From positions 1 through 8,635 of the forward strand of contig JAFMSB010000050.1 in NCBI GenBank assembly GCA_017353815.1: a stretch of 8,635 nucleotides of DNA. Direction: 5' to 3'. Position numbers and translations under genes: made by a program. The notes below the pieces were generated by a model. That model did not search any database. It worked only from the letters and a program-made list of their open reading frames with translations, and was not told the DNA's origin. Shown in pieces: positions 1 through 5,350 of the stretch. Source of the stretch: Methylocapsa sp. (GTDB lineage: Bacteria > Pseudomonadota > Alphaproteobacteria > Rhizobiales > Beijerinckiaceae). Position 1 is the first letter of the stretch, and every line of letters starts with the position of its first letter.

Positions 1-117
1 GGCGGCGAGGCATTGCCGCGCATTCCCCGTCGAATCGAATGCCGCGTGACTGAATCCATAAAATGCGAACACACGTTAGCCGCTGAGCGGATGGCACGGA
101 CTCGGCCGCATCGGCCT
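1..117 (+). repeat. Diverged repeat, copy A (partner at 2001-2117)
   Basis: This stretch aligns without gaps to 2001-2117, with about 26 mismatches in 117 positions by eye (about 78% identity). It begins at the window edge, so the repeat probably extends further left. Many differences fall at third positions of the plus frame starting at base 1 (GGC/GGT, TTG/TTA, CGC/CGT, ATT/ATC), which hints that an ancestral reading frame was once coding. No family is recognised in that frame. Both copies are followed by a DUF1348 3' end on the minus strand, so they mark one side of a segmental duplication. Confidence 0.8.
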
Positions 118-313
118 CAAAGGTCTCCCCGCTCCAAAGCCCGCTGCAAAAAGGCCCATCTTACATCGGCGGTTATCCCCGGCGCTTGGGCCAGGCACGG
201 GGGCACGGCTCCGAACCGAATCTGATCGGACAAATAATCCAGCCAATCTTACCTGTCCGCCCTTGTTCTCTGTCCTTGGCCTTGTAAGGTTTTGAGCAGA
301 CTTCGGACAAAAA
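118..313. other. Non-coding spacer without recognisable gene
   Basis: No reading frame here resembles a known protein and no RNA gene was recognised. The second copy of the duplication has only about 90 bases between its repeat and its DUF1348 stop codon, against about 310 here. This stretch is therefore extra DNA inserted in, or lost from, one copy, and it lies directly before the parS site. Confidence 0.5.
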
Positions 314-329
314 TGTTTCACGTGAAACA
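314..329. promoter_or_regulatory. parS: parS centromere-like site (ParB/Spo0J binding)
   Basis: The 16-bp palindrome TGTTTCACGTGAAACA matches the consensus chromosomal parS site known from Bacillus and Caulobacter. ParB loads there as a CTP-dependent clamp and works with ParA in chromosome segregation. The perfect dyad extends through flanking A/T bases to 26 bp (309-334). Sites of this class usually cluster near the replication origin and the gidAB-parAB genes. No parA or parB gene is visible here; the neighbours are repeats and gene fragments. The site could be an outlying chromosomal parS or a fragment carried in from an origin-proximal region. Confidence 0.85.
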
Positions 330-425
330 TTTTTTGAATAATTCTAAACAGTATTGGATGGCCGGTTGCCCCAAACTCCCGTAGGAGTCAATCAACCGGG
401 CGGCATCCTGAGAAAGCTCCTGCAT
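318..425 (-). CDS. Candidate 35-residue ORF ending inside parS
   Basis: The frame starts with ATG immediately after the stop codon of the DUF1348 fragment and reads MQELSQDAARLIDSYGSLGQ, then a helical-looking stretch ending KKCFT. Its TGA lies within the parS palindrome. The amphipathic helix-like composition (DAARLIDSYG, AIQYCLELFKK) looks more protein-like than other short frames here. There is no clear Shine-Dalgarno sequence, and I know no family for it. It may be the N-terminal remnant of a small hypothetical protein, or chance. Confidence 0.22.
   Translation of the reverse strand: MQELSQDAARLIDSYGSLGQPAIQYCLELFKKCFT
362..399. repeat. Compound inverted repeat (hairpin)
   Basis: The outer arms CCGGTTG (362-368) and CAACCGG (393-399) pair perfectly. 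Inside them, ACTCC (375-379) and GGAGT (384-388) pair around a four-base loop. The two stems are separated by an asymmetric internal loop. No T-tract follows on either strand, so a standard rho-independent terminator is not supported. The hairpin lies 33 bases from the parS site and inside the candidate small ORF. Confidence 0.4.
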
Positions 426-576
426 TCAAGGCCCAAGCTCGCTCAGTAAAGGGTGATCCGCGGGGCGGCACCCGAGCGGCCAATGATATTTTCGCTCCGT
501 CTCCGCAAGCGGGAGATCATTGATGCTCGCGATCCGCCGCCATCAACCAGTTCGGAGCGAATTCCCAATTTTCGTT
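426..576 (-). pseudogene. DUF1348 (NTF2-like) pseudogene, 3' fragment
   Basis: Read on the minus strand, this is a diverged copy of the last third of the intact DUF1348 gene at 2206-2673. It begins at the NENWEF motif, retains the region corresponding to ASINDLP, and ends HPLLSELGP before a TGA at the same place as in the intact gene. Between the ATG codon and the GCGAGC that follow NENWEFA, this copy has 10 bases where the intact copy has 12. This shifts the frame and creates an early stop. The 5' two thirds of the gene are absent; similarity stops sharply near 576, where sequence leading to the truncated LuxR-type gene begins. It is not expected to make a functional protein. Confidence 0.85.
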
Positions 577-609
577 GTTGCTGCTTGCAGCTGCTAAGTG
601 GCGGCAGGC

Positions 610-1530
610 TCAGTGCACCCATGTTTCACACGCCGGATCGACGACGGTGACCATGGCCACGGGAATACCCAGGCCGAGCCAAGGAAGTTCTGCGACCGCG
701 CCGTTTGACCGCAACGGCGTCACCGTCACTCGCAAAGGTGAACGGCCTGAGCCGCGACGAATTGAAGTTTCTCCGCCATGAGTTATCCACGCGGGCGCCT
801 TGGGCGTACAGGAGGCAATTAATCTTTGCACAGCAGCCGAGCCATCTGTGCTATGAAGGTAGCCTTCCTTGAAGGCAAGCCCAGTGCCAGAACTAAGCAG
901 CCTCCGCGCCGCCGCATTGGCAAATAACACCCTCGCGGCGCCGTCGACAAGTATCACACTGCACTGCAAACTCTCCAGGCGCTCTGGGCCGGTATCATGG
1001 TCGAGACTGCACATCCGGAGCTCACGATGAATGCGAACGGCGCGATCGATATGCGGCAGTGCAGCCTCGAAGATATGCTTTTGCTCGGCAGTTATTTCAT
1101 CATTCCCGGGCGCATTGGCAACAGCGATCAATGCCGAGAGTCCGTCACCGGCCAACAAATTTGCGCTCATGGTCGCAAGCCCGAATTCGGCCGGGCGAAA
1201 CCATTCATTGAATACGGCGGTGGCAGCGAAGTCCTCTCGCAAGATCAGGTTGTCGAGTAAGTATATCTCGCCGACGGGCCACGCCGTGCTGAGGCGCCAA
1301 ACCGGATTGTGGAAGGCCCAATAGTCTCTATAGATCGCAGTCATGGCGGGATCGGTACGCGGCGCCACCGAAAAATATGTCCGGGCGCGAAAGTCCATTG
1401 CAGACAAAGTAATGTGTGCCGCCCCAATGTTGTCCGCAAGGCTTATAAGGGCCCTCGGCCAAAGAGTGCTGTCAACACCCGCCTCATAGATCAAATCTAT
1501 CAATGCAAGAATGTCGTCTTCGAAACTCAT
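610..1530 (-). CDS. LuxR-family regulator truncated before its HTH domain
   Basis: The product is about 306 residues if it starts at the ATG giving MSFEDDILALIDLIYEAG. A TTG six codons upstream is possible; neither has a clear ribosome binding site. The N-terminal part (about 1-170) and a PAS-like segment (about 185-290, with SVILVDGAARVLFANAAARR and GIPVAMVTVVDP) match the sensory half of rhizobial LuxR-type regulators of about 370 residues. These normally continue after VVDP into an RRxFGLTxAEA helix-turn-helix. Here the frame ends ETWVH and stop, with no HTH, so DNA binding is not expected. The break lies beside the DUF1348 fragment, suggesting loss by recombination. The remaining protein, if made, could only sense a signal or act as a decoy partner. 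The ligand is unknown. Confidence 0.75.
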   Translation of the reverse strand: MSFEDDILALIDLIYEAGVDSTLWPRALISLADNIGAAHITLSAMDFRARTYFSVAPRTDPAMTAIYRDYWAFHNPVWRLSTAWPVGEIYLLDNLILREDFAATAVFNEWFRPAEFGLATMSANLLAGDGLSALIAVANAPGNDEITAEQKHIFEAALPHIDRAVRIHRELRMCSLDHDTGPERLESLQCSVILVDGAARVLFANAAARRLLSSGTGLAFKEGYLHSTDGSAAVQRLIASCTPKAPAWITHGGETSIRRGSGRSPLRVTVTPLRSNGAVAELPWLGLGIPVAMVTVVDPACETWVH

Positions 1531-1614
1531 TGCAACAAACCCAAGCAAGGAAAGCTTCAGCTATTTTTATCATAGTTCAAGGAAAAAGCATGGACCGGGG
1601 CGCATCATGAACCT

Positions 1615-1830
1615 GAAAGCTGCTCAACGTTTCGTTTTTTTCCTCGTTGGCGGCGTCGAGCAGGAGGCGGACAAGCCTCCGCGGCGGTCAGGCCGAAGCG
1701 GCGGCGGAGGTTAATCTCCTGCCGCTGGCAGTCAACATCGGGGGCCTGGTACCGCGACGATCGCGACGGGAGCATCCATCCCGGGAAAGTTCGCGAGCCG
1801 GGCCAGCTTGGAGGCAACAGTATGTGGGAG
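1615..1830 (-). pseudogene. LuxR-family regulator remnant carrying start of HTH
   Basis: Two minus-strand frames together resemble the missing end of the neighbouring regulator. One frame contains FPGMDAPVAIVAVPGP (about 1745-1790), matching GLGIPVAMVTVVDP at the end of the PAS-like part of the downstream gene. The other contains INLRRRFGLTAAEA (about 1674-1715), the typical entry to the LuxR-type HTH in this family. They are offset by one base with a stop between them, and the HTH is not completed: after AEA the continuation diverges. This looks like the decayed 3' part of a second, paralogous regulator upstream of the first, rather than a working gene. Confidence 0.5.
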
Positions 1831-2000
1831 TAACGCGGCTCTACCTCGCTCGCATTTCGCTTCTGGATCAACATATAATCGCGCTGCCGCGCTAAACCCC
1901 GCGCCGGTTCGAGTCATAAGCAGGCATTCAATCCCTCAAAAAATCATTAAATCTCGCACAAGCGCTCGAATTGGATGCATTGTTGAGCACGGCCTTCCCT
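1831..2000. other. Spacer, no gene recognised
   Basis: This stretch lies between the LuxR remnant and the second repeat copy. No convincing reading frame or RNA was found. A GGTTCGAGTC string near 1905 recalls a tRNA T-loop, but the flanks do not pair and no tRNA body is present. Confidence 0.4.
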
Positions 2001-2117
2001 GGCGGTGAGGCTTTACCGCGTATCCCCTGTCGAGCCGGATGCTGCGTGGTTGAATCCACAAATGGCAAACGCGCGTTGCCCGTTGAGCGGATAGCACGGA
2101 CGCGGCTGCATCGGCTG
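2001..2117 (+). repeat. Diverged repeat, copy B (partner at 1-117)
   Basis: This is the second copy of the repeat at the window start, in the same orientation at a 2000-base offset. It is followed after about 90 bases by the stop codon of the intact DUF1348 gene, just as copy A is followed by the DUF1348 fragment. The shared order repeat-then-DUF1348 shows that the two blocks descend from one ancestral arrangement. The plus frame reads GGEALPRIPCRAG and onward, without a recognised family. Confidence 0.8.
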
Positions 2118-2205
2118 CGATCAGGCAACCCAAGCCACCATCCGGGGGAGAACCCGCAAGCTGCTGCGGTCTAAGCGTTTGAGCCGGCGGCCGCGATCGC
2201 GCTTT

Positions 2206-2673
2206 TCAAAGCCCAAGCTCGCTCAGTGAGGGGTGATCAGAGGGGCGGCACCCGAGCGCCCAGTGATACTTGCGCTCTGCCTCGGCAATGGGCAGGTCAT
2301 TGATGCTCGCGTTCCGACGCTGCATCAACCCATTCGCCGCGAATTCCCAATTCTCATTGCCATAGGAGCGGAACCAATTTCCTGAATCATCGTGCCATTC
2401 GTAAGCAAAGCGCACCGCAATGCGATTGCCGCAAAAAGCCCATAACTCCTTGATGAGCCGGTAGCCAAGCTCGTGCGCCCATTTGCGCTTGAGGAACGCA
2501 ATGATCGCCTCGCGGCCGGAAAGGAATTCCGCGCGATTGCGCCACGCGCTATCTTGCGTATAGGCAAGCGAGACTCTTACCGGATCGCGGCTATTCCATG
2601 CATCTTCCGCGGCGCGCACTTTTTGGCACGCCGTATCAAACGTAAATGGGGGCAAAGGCGGGCGCGATTCCAT
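2206..2673 (-). CDS. DUF1348 family, nuclear transport factor 2-like protein
   Basis: The 155-residue product looks full length for DUF1348, a small family with the SnoaL/NTF2 cone-shaped fold. Family hallmarks run in order: an N-terminal PPFT segment, [18 protein letters not shown] (about 22-40), [14 protein letters not shown] (about 45-58), [20 protein letters not shown] (about 80-99), [15 protein letters not shown] and the C-terminal HPSLSELGL. The function of DUF1348 is not established; NTF2-like folds often bind small hydrophobic ligands or act as isomerases. No signal peptide is seen, so it is probably cytoplasmic. The ribosome binding site is weak (GGGAATTTGGAATAAGAA before ATG). The decayed DUF6632 gene lies 146 bases upstream on the same strand and an AraC remnant faces away beyond it. 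This is the intact counterpart of the fragment at 426-576. Confidence 0.92.
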   Translation of the reverse strand: MESRPPLPPFTFDTACQKVRAAEDAWNSRDPVRVSLAYTQDSAWRNRAEFLSGREAIIAFLKRKWAHELGYRLIKELWAFCGNRIAVRFAYEWHDDSGNWFRSYGNENWEFAANGLMQRRNASINDLPIAEAERKYHWALGCRPSDHPSLSELGL

Positions 2674-2819
2674 TTCTTATTCCAAATTCCCTACAAGCTG
2701 CCCTGAGGGGATGCAGTCTCTGCGCTACGCGAGAATCGGAAAGTGCCGCTGGACCAAGCCTGCGGCACCGATGCGAATCTTGCGCACGTGATAGCGGTCC
2801 GGCTAGCGCGGGGTGATCG

Positions 2820-3259
2820 CTACGGGCCGGCTTCTCGCAGCTGCTGCGCTGAGGGCAGCAGAGTGAGATACCAGAGCACGGCAGCGACCAGCAGTAGCGC
2901 GGGCACGTCGCCCACCAAGTGGCCTGCCCCGTTTCTATCATGGACAGCCTGTATGGCCATAATGGCAGCGTGTAGACCGTGAACGAGATTAGGCTGCGAT
3001 GTTCGGAAGGGTTACGTGTGGCAGCAATGAGAAAGGCGCCGAGTACTGCGTAATTCCCGCAAATTATCTGGAAGTAGTATTGACCGTGGCCGCTGTGCCA
3101 TTGCCATCCCGAAGGCCAAACGAGTCTGAGCGGGTAAATCGTGAAGAAGATTACGCCCAATGCCATGAGCGCGATCTTGAGGAGCTTTTCTCGCGTGGTG
3201 TCGCCCATTGCGTGGTCGGATATTAGCAAGGATTGGCTCCGGGATGCATGATCGCTCAT
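2820..3259 (-). pseudogene. DUF6632-like small membrane protein, frameshifted
   Basis: The first frame starts at MSDHASRS or, more like the family, at MGDTTREKLLKIALMALGVI (ATG at 3208). It continues through a hydrophobic segment, the motif YPLRLVWPSGWQWHSGHGQY, a second membrane segment and ATRNPSEHRSLISFTV. Near 2975 the frame breaks: homology resumes in another frame as AAIMAIQAVHD, GHLVGDVPALLLVAAVL and a stop at 2820-2822. The missing residues between FTV and HAAIM suggest a small out-of-frame deletion. Both halves match the four-helix DUF6632 inner-membrane family, whose function is unknown. It is probably inactive as it stands, unless the frameshift is a sequence error. It lies upstream of the DUF1348 gene, with which it may once have been co-transcribed. 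Confidence 0.75.
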
Positions 3260-3302
3260 CCGTGTCTTATGATTGTTCGTGTGAATCTGCGGAATGGCCG
3301 CG
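3260..3302. promoter_or_regulatory. Divergent intergenic region, presumed promoter/operator
   Basis: This short gap separates the start of the DUF6632-like gene (minus) from the start of the AraC-family remnant (plus). Divergent placement of an AraC regulator and its target operon is common, so the gap probably held both promoters and an operator. No confident -35/-10 boxes or repeats can be assigned by eye, so this rests on context only. If translation starts at 3208 on the minus strand, the region extends to 3209. Confidence 0.3.
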
Positions 3303-3473
3303 ATGGCGGACCCGCTTGGTGAGGTGCTTCGTTCATTTCGCCTGACGGGCGGCATCTTCCTCGACAGCCAATTCACAGCAACGTGGTGTGTGTACACGAA
3401 GGTCCGGGACGAGGATTGCAAACTATTCGTCGCGGCTCCCACGCAAATCATTGCGTATCATTTTATCGTCTAG
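3303..3473 (+). pseudogene. AraC-family regulator, N-terminal fragment cut by IS
   Basis: The 56-residue frame starts MADPLGEVLRSFRLTGGIF and continues FLDSQFTATWCV, VRDEDCKLF and APTQIIAYHFIV. This matches the opening of the cupin-type sensor domain of AraC-family regulators of about 300 residues. An in-frame ATG nine bases upstream (3294) is an equally possible start. Everything after residue 56 is gone, including the rest of the cupin and both HTH motifs. The TAG stop is the last three bases of the CTAG that is both the target duplication of the 3474-4765 element and the junction with the older IS fragment at 4769. The gene was thus probably first broken by the older IS. It probably regulated the divergent DUF6632-DUF1348 genes. 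Confidence 0.75.
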
Positions 3474-3491
3474 CAGGCTACTGAAAAAGTC
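3470..3491 (+). repeat. Left end of IS5-family element with CTAG duplication
   Basis: CTAG at 3470-3473 is followed by the inverted-repeat arm CAGGCTACTGAAAAAGTC at 3474-3491. The right arm at 4748-4765, read in reverse complement, is CAGGCTGCTGAAAAAGTC, differing at one of 18 positions. Weaker similarity continues inward. Confidence 0.9.
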
Positions 3492-4765
3492 GATTTTGTG
3501 GGCAGACTTCTTCTGATTCAGGAGCAAATTTCAGTCGATTGTCGGCGCATAGCGCGGGGTAGCAAGCAGATTTGAATGGTTTCGCGGCTCGCTGTTCACG
3601 TTGGACGGATTCATCCTGCTGCGGCCAAGATTTTGGGAATGCGGATGAGATTGTAGGCCGCGGCGGCAAGGACGAAGAACCATTCTACAAGCTTACGCCC
3701 GCGATGCCGTGTCTTGCGCATGACGCCCACGGTCTTCATCCAGCCGAAAGGTTCTTCGATCCGCTTGCGTTTAATCTGGCTGATTTTGTAGCCCGCATGA
3801 CGGGTGGCTCGCGCATCGATTGCCGAGCGGCGCCGCCTATTGTTCTGAGCTACATGCGGCACGCACCCTTGTTGCCGGCAACCGGCCACGAAGCCGGTGG
3901 TATCGTAGTTCTTGTCGGCTCCAATGGTGGTTCCCCCCTCCCGGCATTGTCTTTGATCATGTCGAGAGCGGCCGCACGCTCGGCCGTGCCGTTGGCCGCA
4001 GTCAATCTCGCATCTAAGATCAGGCCGTGGTTGTTCTCCATCATGATGTGGCCCCTATGACAGAGCTTGGCCTCCTTGCCCGAACCCTTGCGGAATAGTC
4101 GCGCATCGGGATCGGTCGTGGAAGCGTGCGTTTCATTGGTTCTTTTCTCGCCGTGAAAATCGCGTGCGGCATTGCGCCCGCCATTTGGCGGCTCATTGCT
4201 TCCATCCTTCGGCACGAAGCTTTTCATGCTGGCCCATGCCTCGATTAGCGTGCCATCGACCGAGAAGTGTTCGCTCGACAAGAGCTTGCGCACCTCAGGC
4301 AGGTTCAAAACCCCCGTCAGGAACTTGGCTGCGACATCGCCCGCCAAGAGGCGATCTCGGTTCTTGCAGAATACGGTTGGGTCCCATACCGGATCATCCG
4401 CCGAAAGACCCACAAACCAGCGGAATAGAAGATTATAGTCGAGCTGCTCCATCAGCAGCCGTTCGGAACGCACGCTATAGAAAGCCTGGAGAAGCAAAGC
4501 GCGCAGAAGCCGCTCGGGCGGGATGCCGGGCCGGCCATGCCGTGCGTAAAGCTTGGTGAACGTCCGCGATTGACCGGCGCGGACCTCATCAATCAGCGTA
4601 CGGATCGCACGCAAAGGATGACCCAACGGGATCCGTCGTTCAAGGTCCACGTAACTGAACAATTGCGTTGGCTTCTCGTCGATTCCGCGCATCACACCCC
4701 CCGAATCAGGGGCCCAACGGAATCACACTCAAGTCGCCGCAGAAATAGACTTTTTCAGCAGCCTG
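3474..4765 (-). mobile_element. Complete IS5-family insertion sequence (1292 bp)
   Basis: The element has near-perfect terminal inverted repeats, a CTAG four-base target duplication (3470-3473 and 4766-4769) as expected for the YTAR target of the IS5 group, and a single minus-strand transposase gene. The gene is split by a frameshift, so the copy may be immobile unless -1 slippage restores it. Its target was the junction between the AraC remnant and an older IS end beginning GGCCGTGGTGAC, so it is the youngest insertion in this cluster. Confidence 0.9.
3611..4692 (-). pseudogene. IS5-family DDE transposase, frameshifted in a G run
   Basis: From ATG at 4690-4692 (the codon before it is GTG, an alternative start) the frame reads MRGIDEKPTQLFSYVDLERR. 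It continues through the IS5-type N-terminal region (PPERLLRALLLQAFYSVRSE, FRWFVGLSADDPVWDPTVF) to SVDGTLIEAWAS with the first catalytic Asp. At a run of six G on the minus strand (C at 3933-3938) the frame is lost. The next frame continues GTTIGADKNYD with the second Asp, HVAQN, RSAIDARATRHAGY and KRIEEPFGWMKTVG with the catalytic Glu, ending AAYNLIRIPKILAAAG. Together the halves make about 360 residues, normal for the family. A single -1 slip at the G run would join them. A mutation, a programmed slip and a sequencing indel cannot be told apart here. Confidence 0.88.
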
Positions 4766-4769
4766 CTAG
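4748..4769 (-). repeat. Right end of IS5-family element with CTAG duplication
   Basis: GACTTTTTCAGCAGCCTG (4748-4765) is the right inverted-repeat arm, followed by the second CTAG copy at 4766-4769. The final G of that CTAG is also the first base of the neighbouring IS terminus GGCCGTGGTGAC, so the two elements abut directly. Confidence 0.88.
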
Positions 4770-5126
4770 GCCGTGGTGACCGTTTAACTATCTGAGCCAG
4801 ATTTGGATAGCGGTGAGTTTGACGAAGCCCATAAAGTTGGCGAGCAGCTTGTCGTATCTTGTCGCGACGCGCCGGAACTGCTTGAGTTTGTTGAAGAGGC
4901 GCTCGATGAGATTGCTCTCTTTATAAAGATCAACGTCATATGCGCGCTGGATCTTGCGGTTGCGTTTCGGCGGAATGATGATCTCGCTCGCCCGTTGAGC
5001 AATCTTCTCATGCAAGTGATTGGCATCATAGCCTTTGTCGGCGATGGTGACAGAAGCCGTGAAGCCGTCGATGAGTTTGTCTGGAAGCAAGCCGAGTTGC
5101 CCTTCTGATGTTACTGTGTTAGTCAA
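4769..5126 (-). mobile_element. IS5-family (IS427-like) fragment, 3' end only
   Basis: The outer end GGCCGTGGTGACCGTTTAA (4769-4787) matches the terminus GGCCGTAGTGACAATTTAG at 8202-8220 of the element at the window's right edge, identifying it as a terminal inverted repeat of the same group. Inward of it lies the C-terminal third of a transposase. The other end is missing; similarity stops near 5110-5126 where another IS fragment begins. This older insertion probably broke the AraC gene before the 1292-bp element entered at its border. Confidence 0.75.
4788..5126 (-). pseudogene. IS427-like transposase, C-terminal fragment
   Basis: The frame contains ASVTIADKGYDANHLHEKI with the second catalytic Asp, IIIPPKRNRKIQRAYD, and LYKESNLIERLFNKLKQFRR with the catalytic Glu. 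It ends NFMGFVKLTAIQIWLR before TAG (4788-4790). These are the standard closing motifs of IS5-family, IS427-type transposases. The first catalytic Asp and the whole N-terminal half are absent, and the apparent TTG start is only the edge of the open frame. The IS at 8202 onward carries the complementary N-terminal half of the same family, in opposite orientation. Confidence 0.88.
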
Positions 5127-5299
5127 AGATCAATAATTGGCGTGGTTCAAAGTCTCCACTGAAGGAGGCTTTGGGGTGATTCTTCTGTTTTTGCTGAGCG
5201 AGCGCCAGATGGCACGGATTTCGCCTTGTTTTTCCGTTATCGCACGGCGTTCCGAGGGTTGATGACCGGCGAGTCGTCAGTGGCATTGTCTATGTGATC
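5127..5299 (+). mobile_element. Fragment of a third IS5-family element, 5' end
   Basis: This stretch carries the start of a plus-strand transposase with its leader and a GAAGGAGG ribosome binding site (5161-5168). Its left boundary with the neighbouring IS fragment lies somewhere between 5110 and 5150 and could not be fixed. Transposase similarity stops abruptly near 5299. Confidence 0.6.
5176..5299 (+). pseudogene. IS5-family transposase, N-terminal fragment, frameshifted
   Basis: A GTG start eight bases after GAAGGAGG opens the frame VILLFLLSERQMARISP. After a T-run near 5223-5229 the homology continues one base out of frame as FPLSHGVPRVDDRRVVSGIV, then YVI. This is the conserved beginning of an IS5-family transposase (YFP...RVDDRRVVSGIVYVIRNG in relatives). 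One extra T explains the shift. After YVI the expected RNGLxW is replaced by unrelated sequence, so about 85% of the gene is missing. Its transposase type differs from the C-terminal fragment at 4788-5126, so the two are not halves of one gene. Confidence 0.75.
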
Positions 5300-5350
5300 A
5301 CCCGACCATAGGCGTGTTTATCCGTGTCGAATGAGCGTTTATCCTTGTCA
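5300..5350 (-). repeat. Two 13-bp direct repeats, possible IS21-type end
   Basis: GTTTATCCGTGTC (5316-5328) and GTTTATCCTTGTC (5337-5349) match at 12 of 13 positions, 21 bases apart, about two helical turns. Read on the minus strand the stretch starts TGACAAGGATAAACGC at 5350. Tandem terminal repeats and a TG-starting end are features of IS21-family termini, so this may be a residual IS21 end, but no istA or istB coding sequence is present to confirm it. The TGA stop of the membrane-protein gene is made by the first three bases of this end. Confidence 0.35.

Noticed and set aside
76..330. Minus-strand frame beginning MFHVKH, as in some proteins whose start codon overlaps a parS site
   Set aside because: MFHVKH is simply the parS palindrome translated. 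The rest of the frame has no RsmG or MnmG similarity and is Arg/Pro-rich like an anti-sense shadow.
621..630. TGTTTCAC string resembling a second parS half-site
   Set aside because: The second half of the palindrome is absent, and it lies inside the LuxR-type coding sequence.
783..790. TTATCCAC resembling a DnaA box
   Set aside because: A single imperfect box within a coding region, with no cluster or AT-rich unwinding element nearby.
1895..1920. GGTTCGAGTC resembling a tRNA T-loop or attachment site
   Set aside because: The flanking bases do not form a T-stem, and no acceptor or anticodon arms are present.
2636..3451. Long minus-strand open frame of 271 codons
   Set aside because: Only the central part matches DUF6632. 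The N-terminal part is antisense to the AraC fragment and the C-terminal part lies after the frameshift, so the frame as a whole is not a gene.
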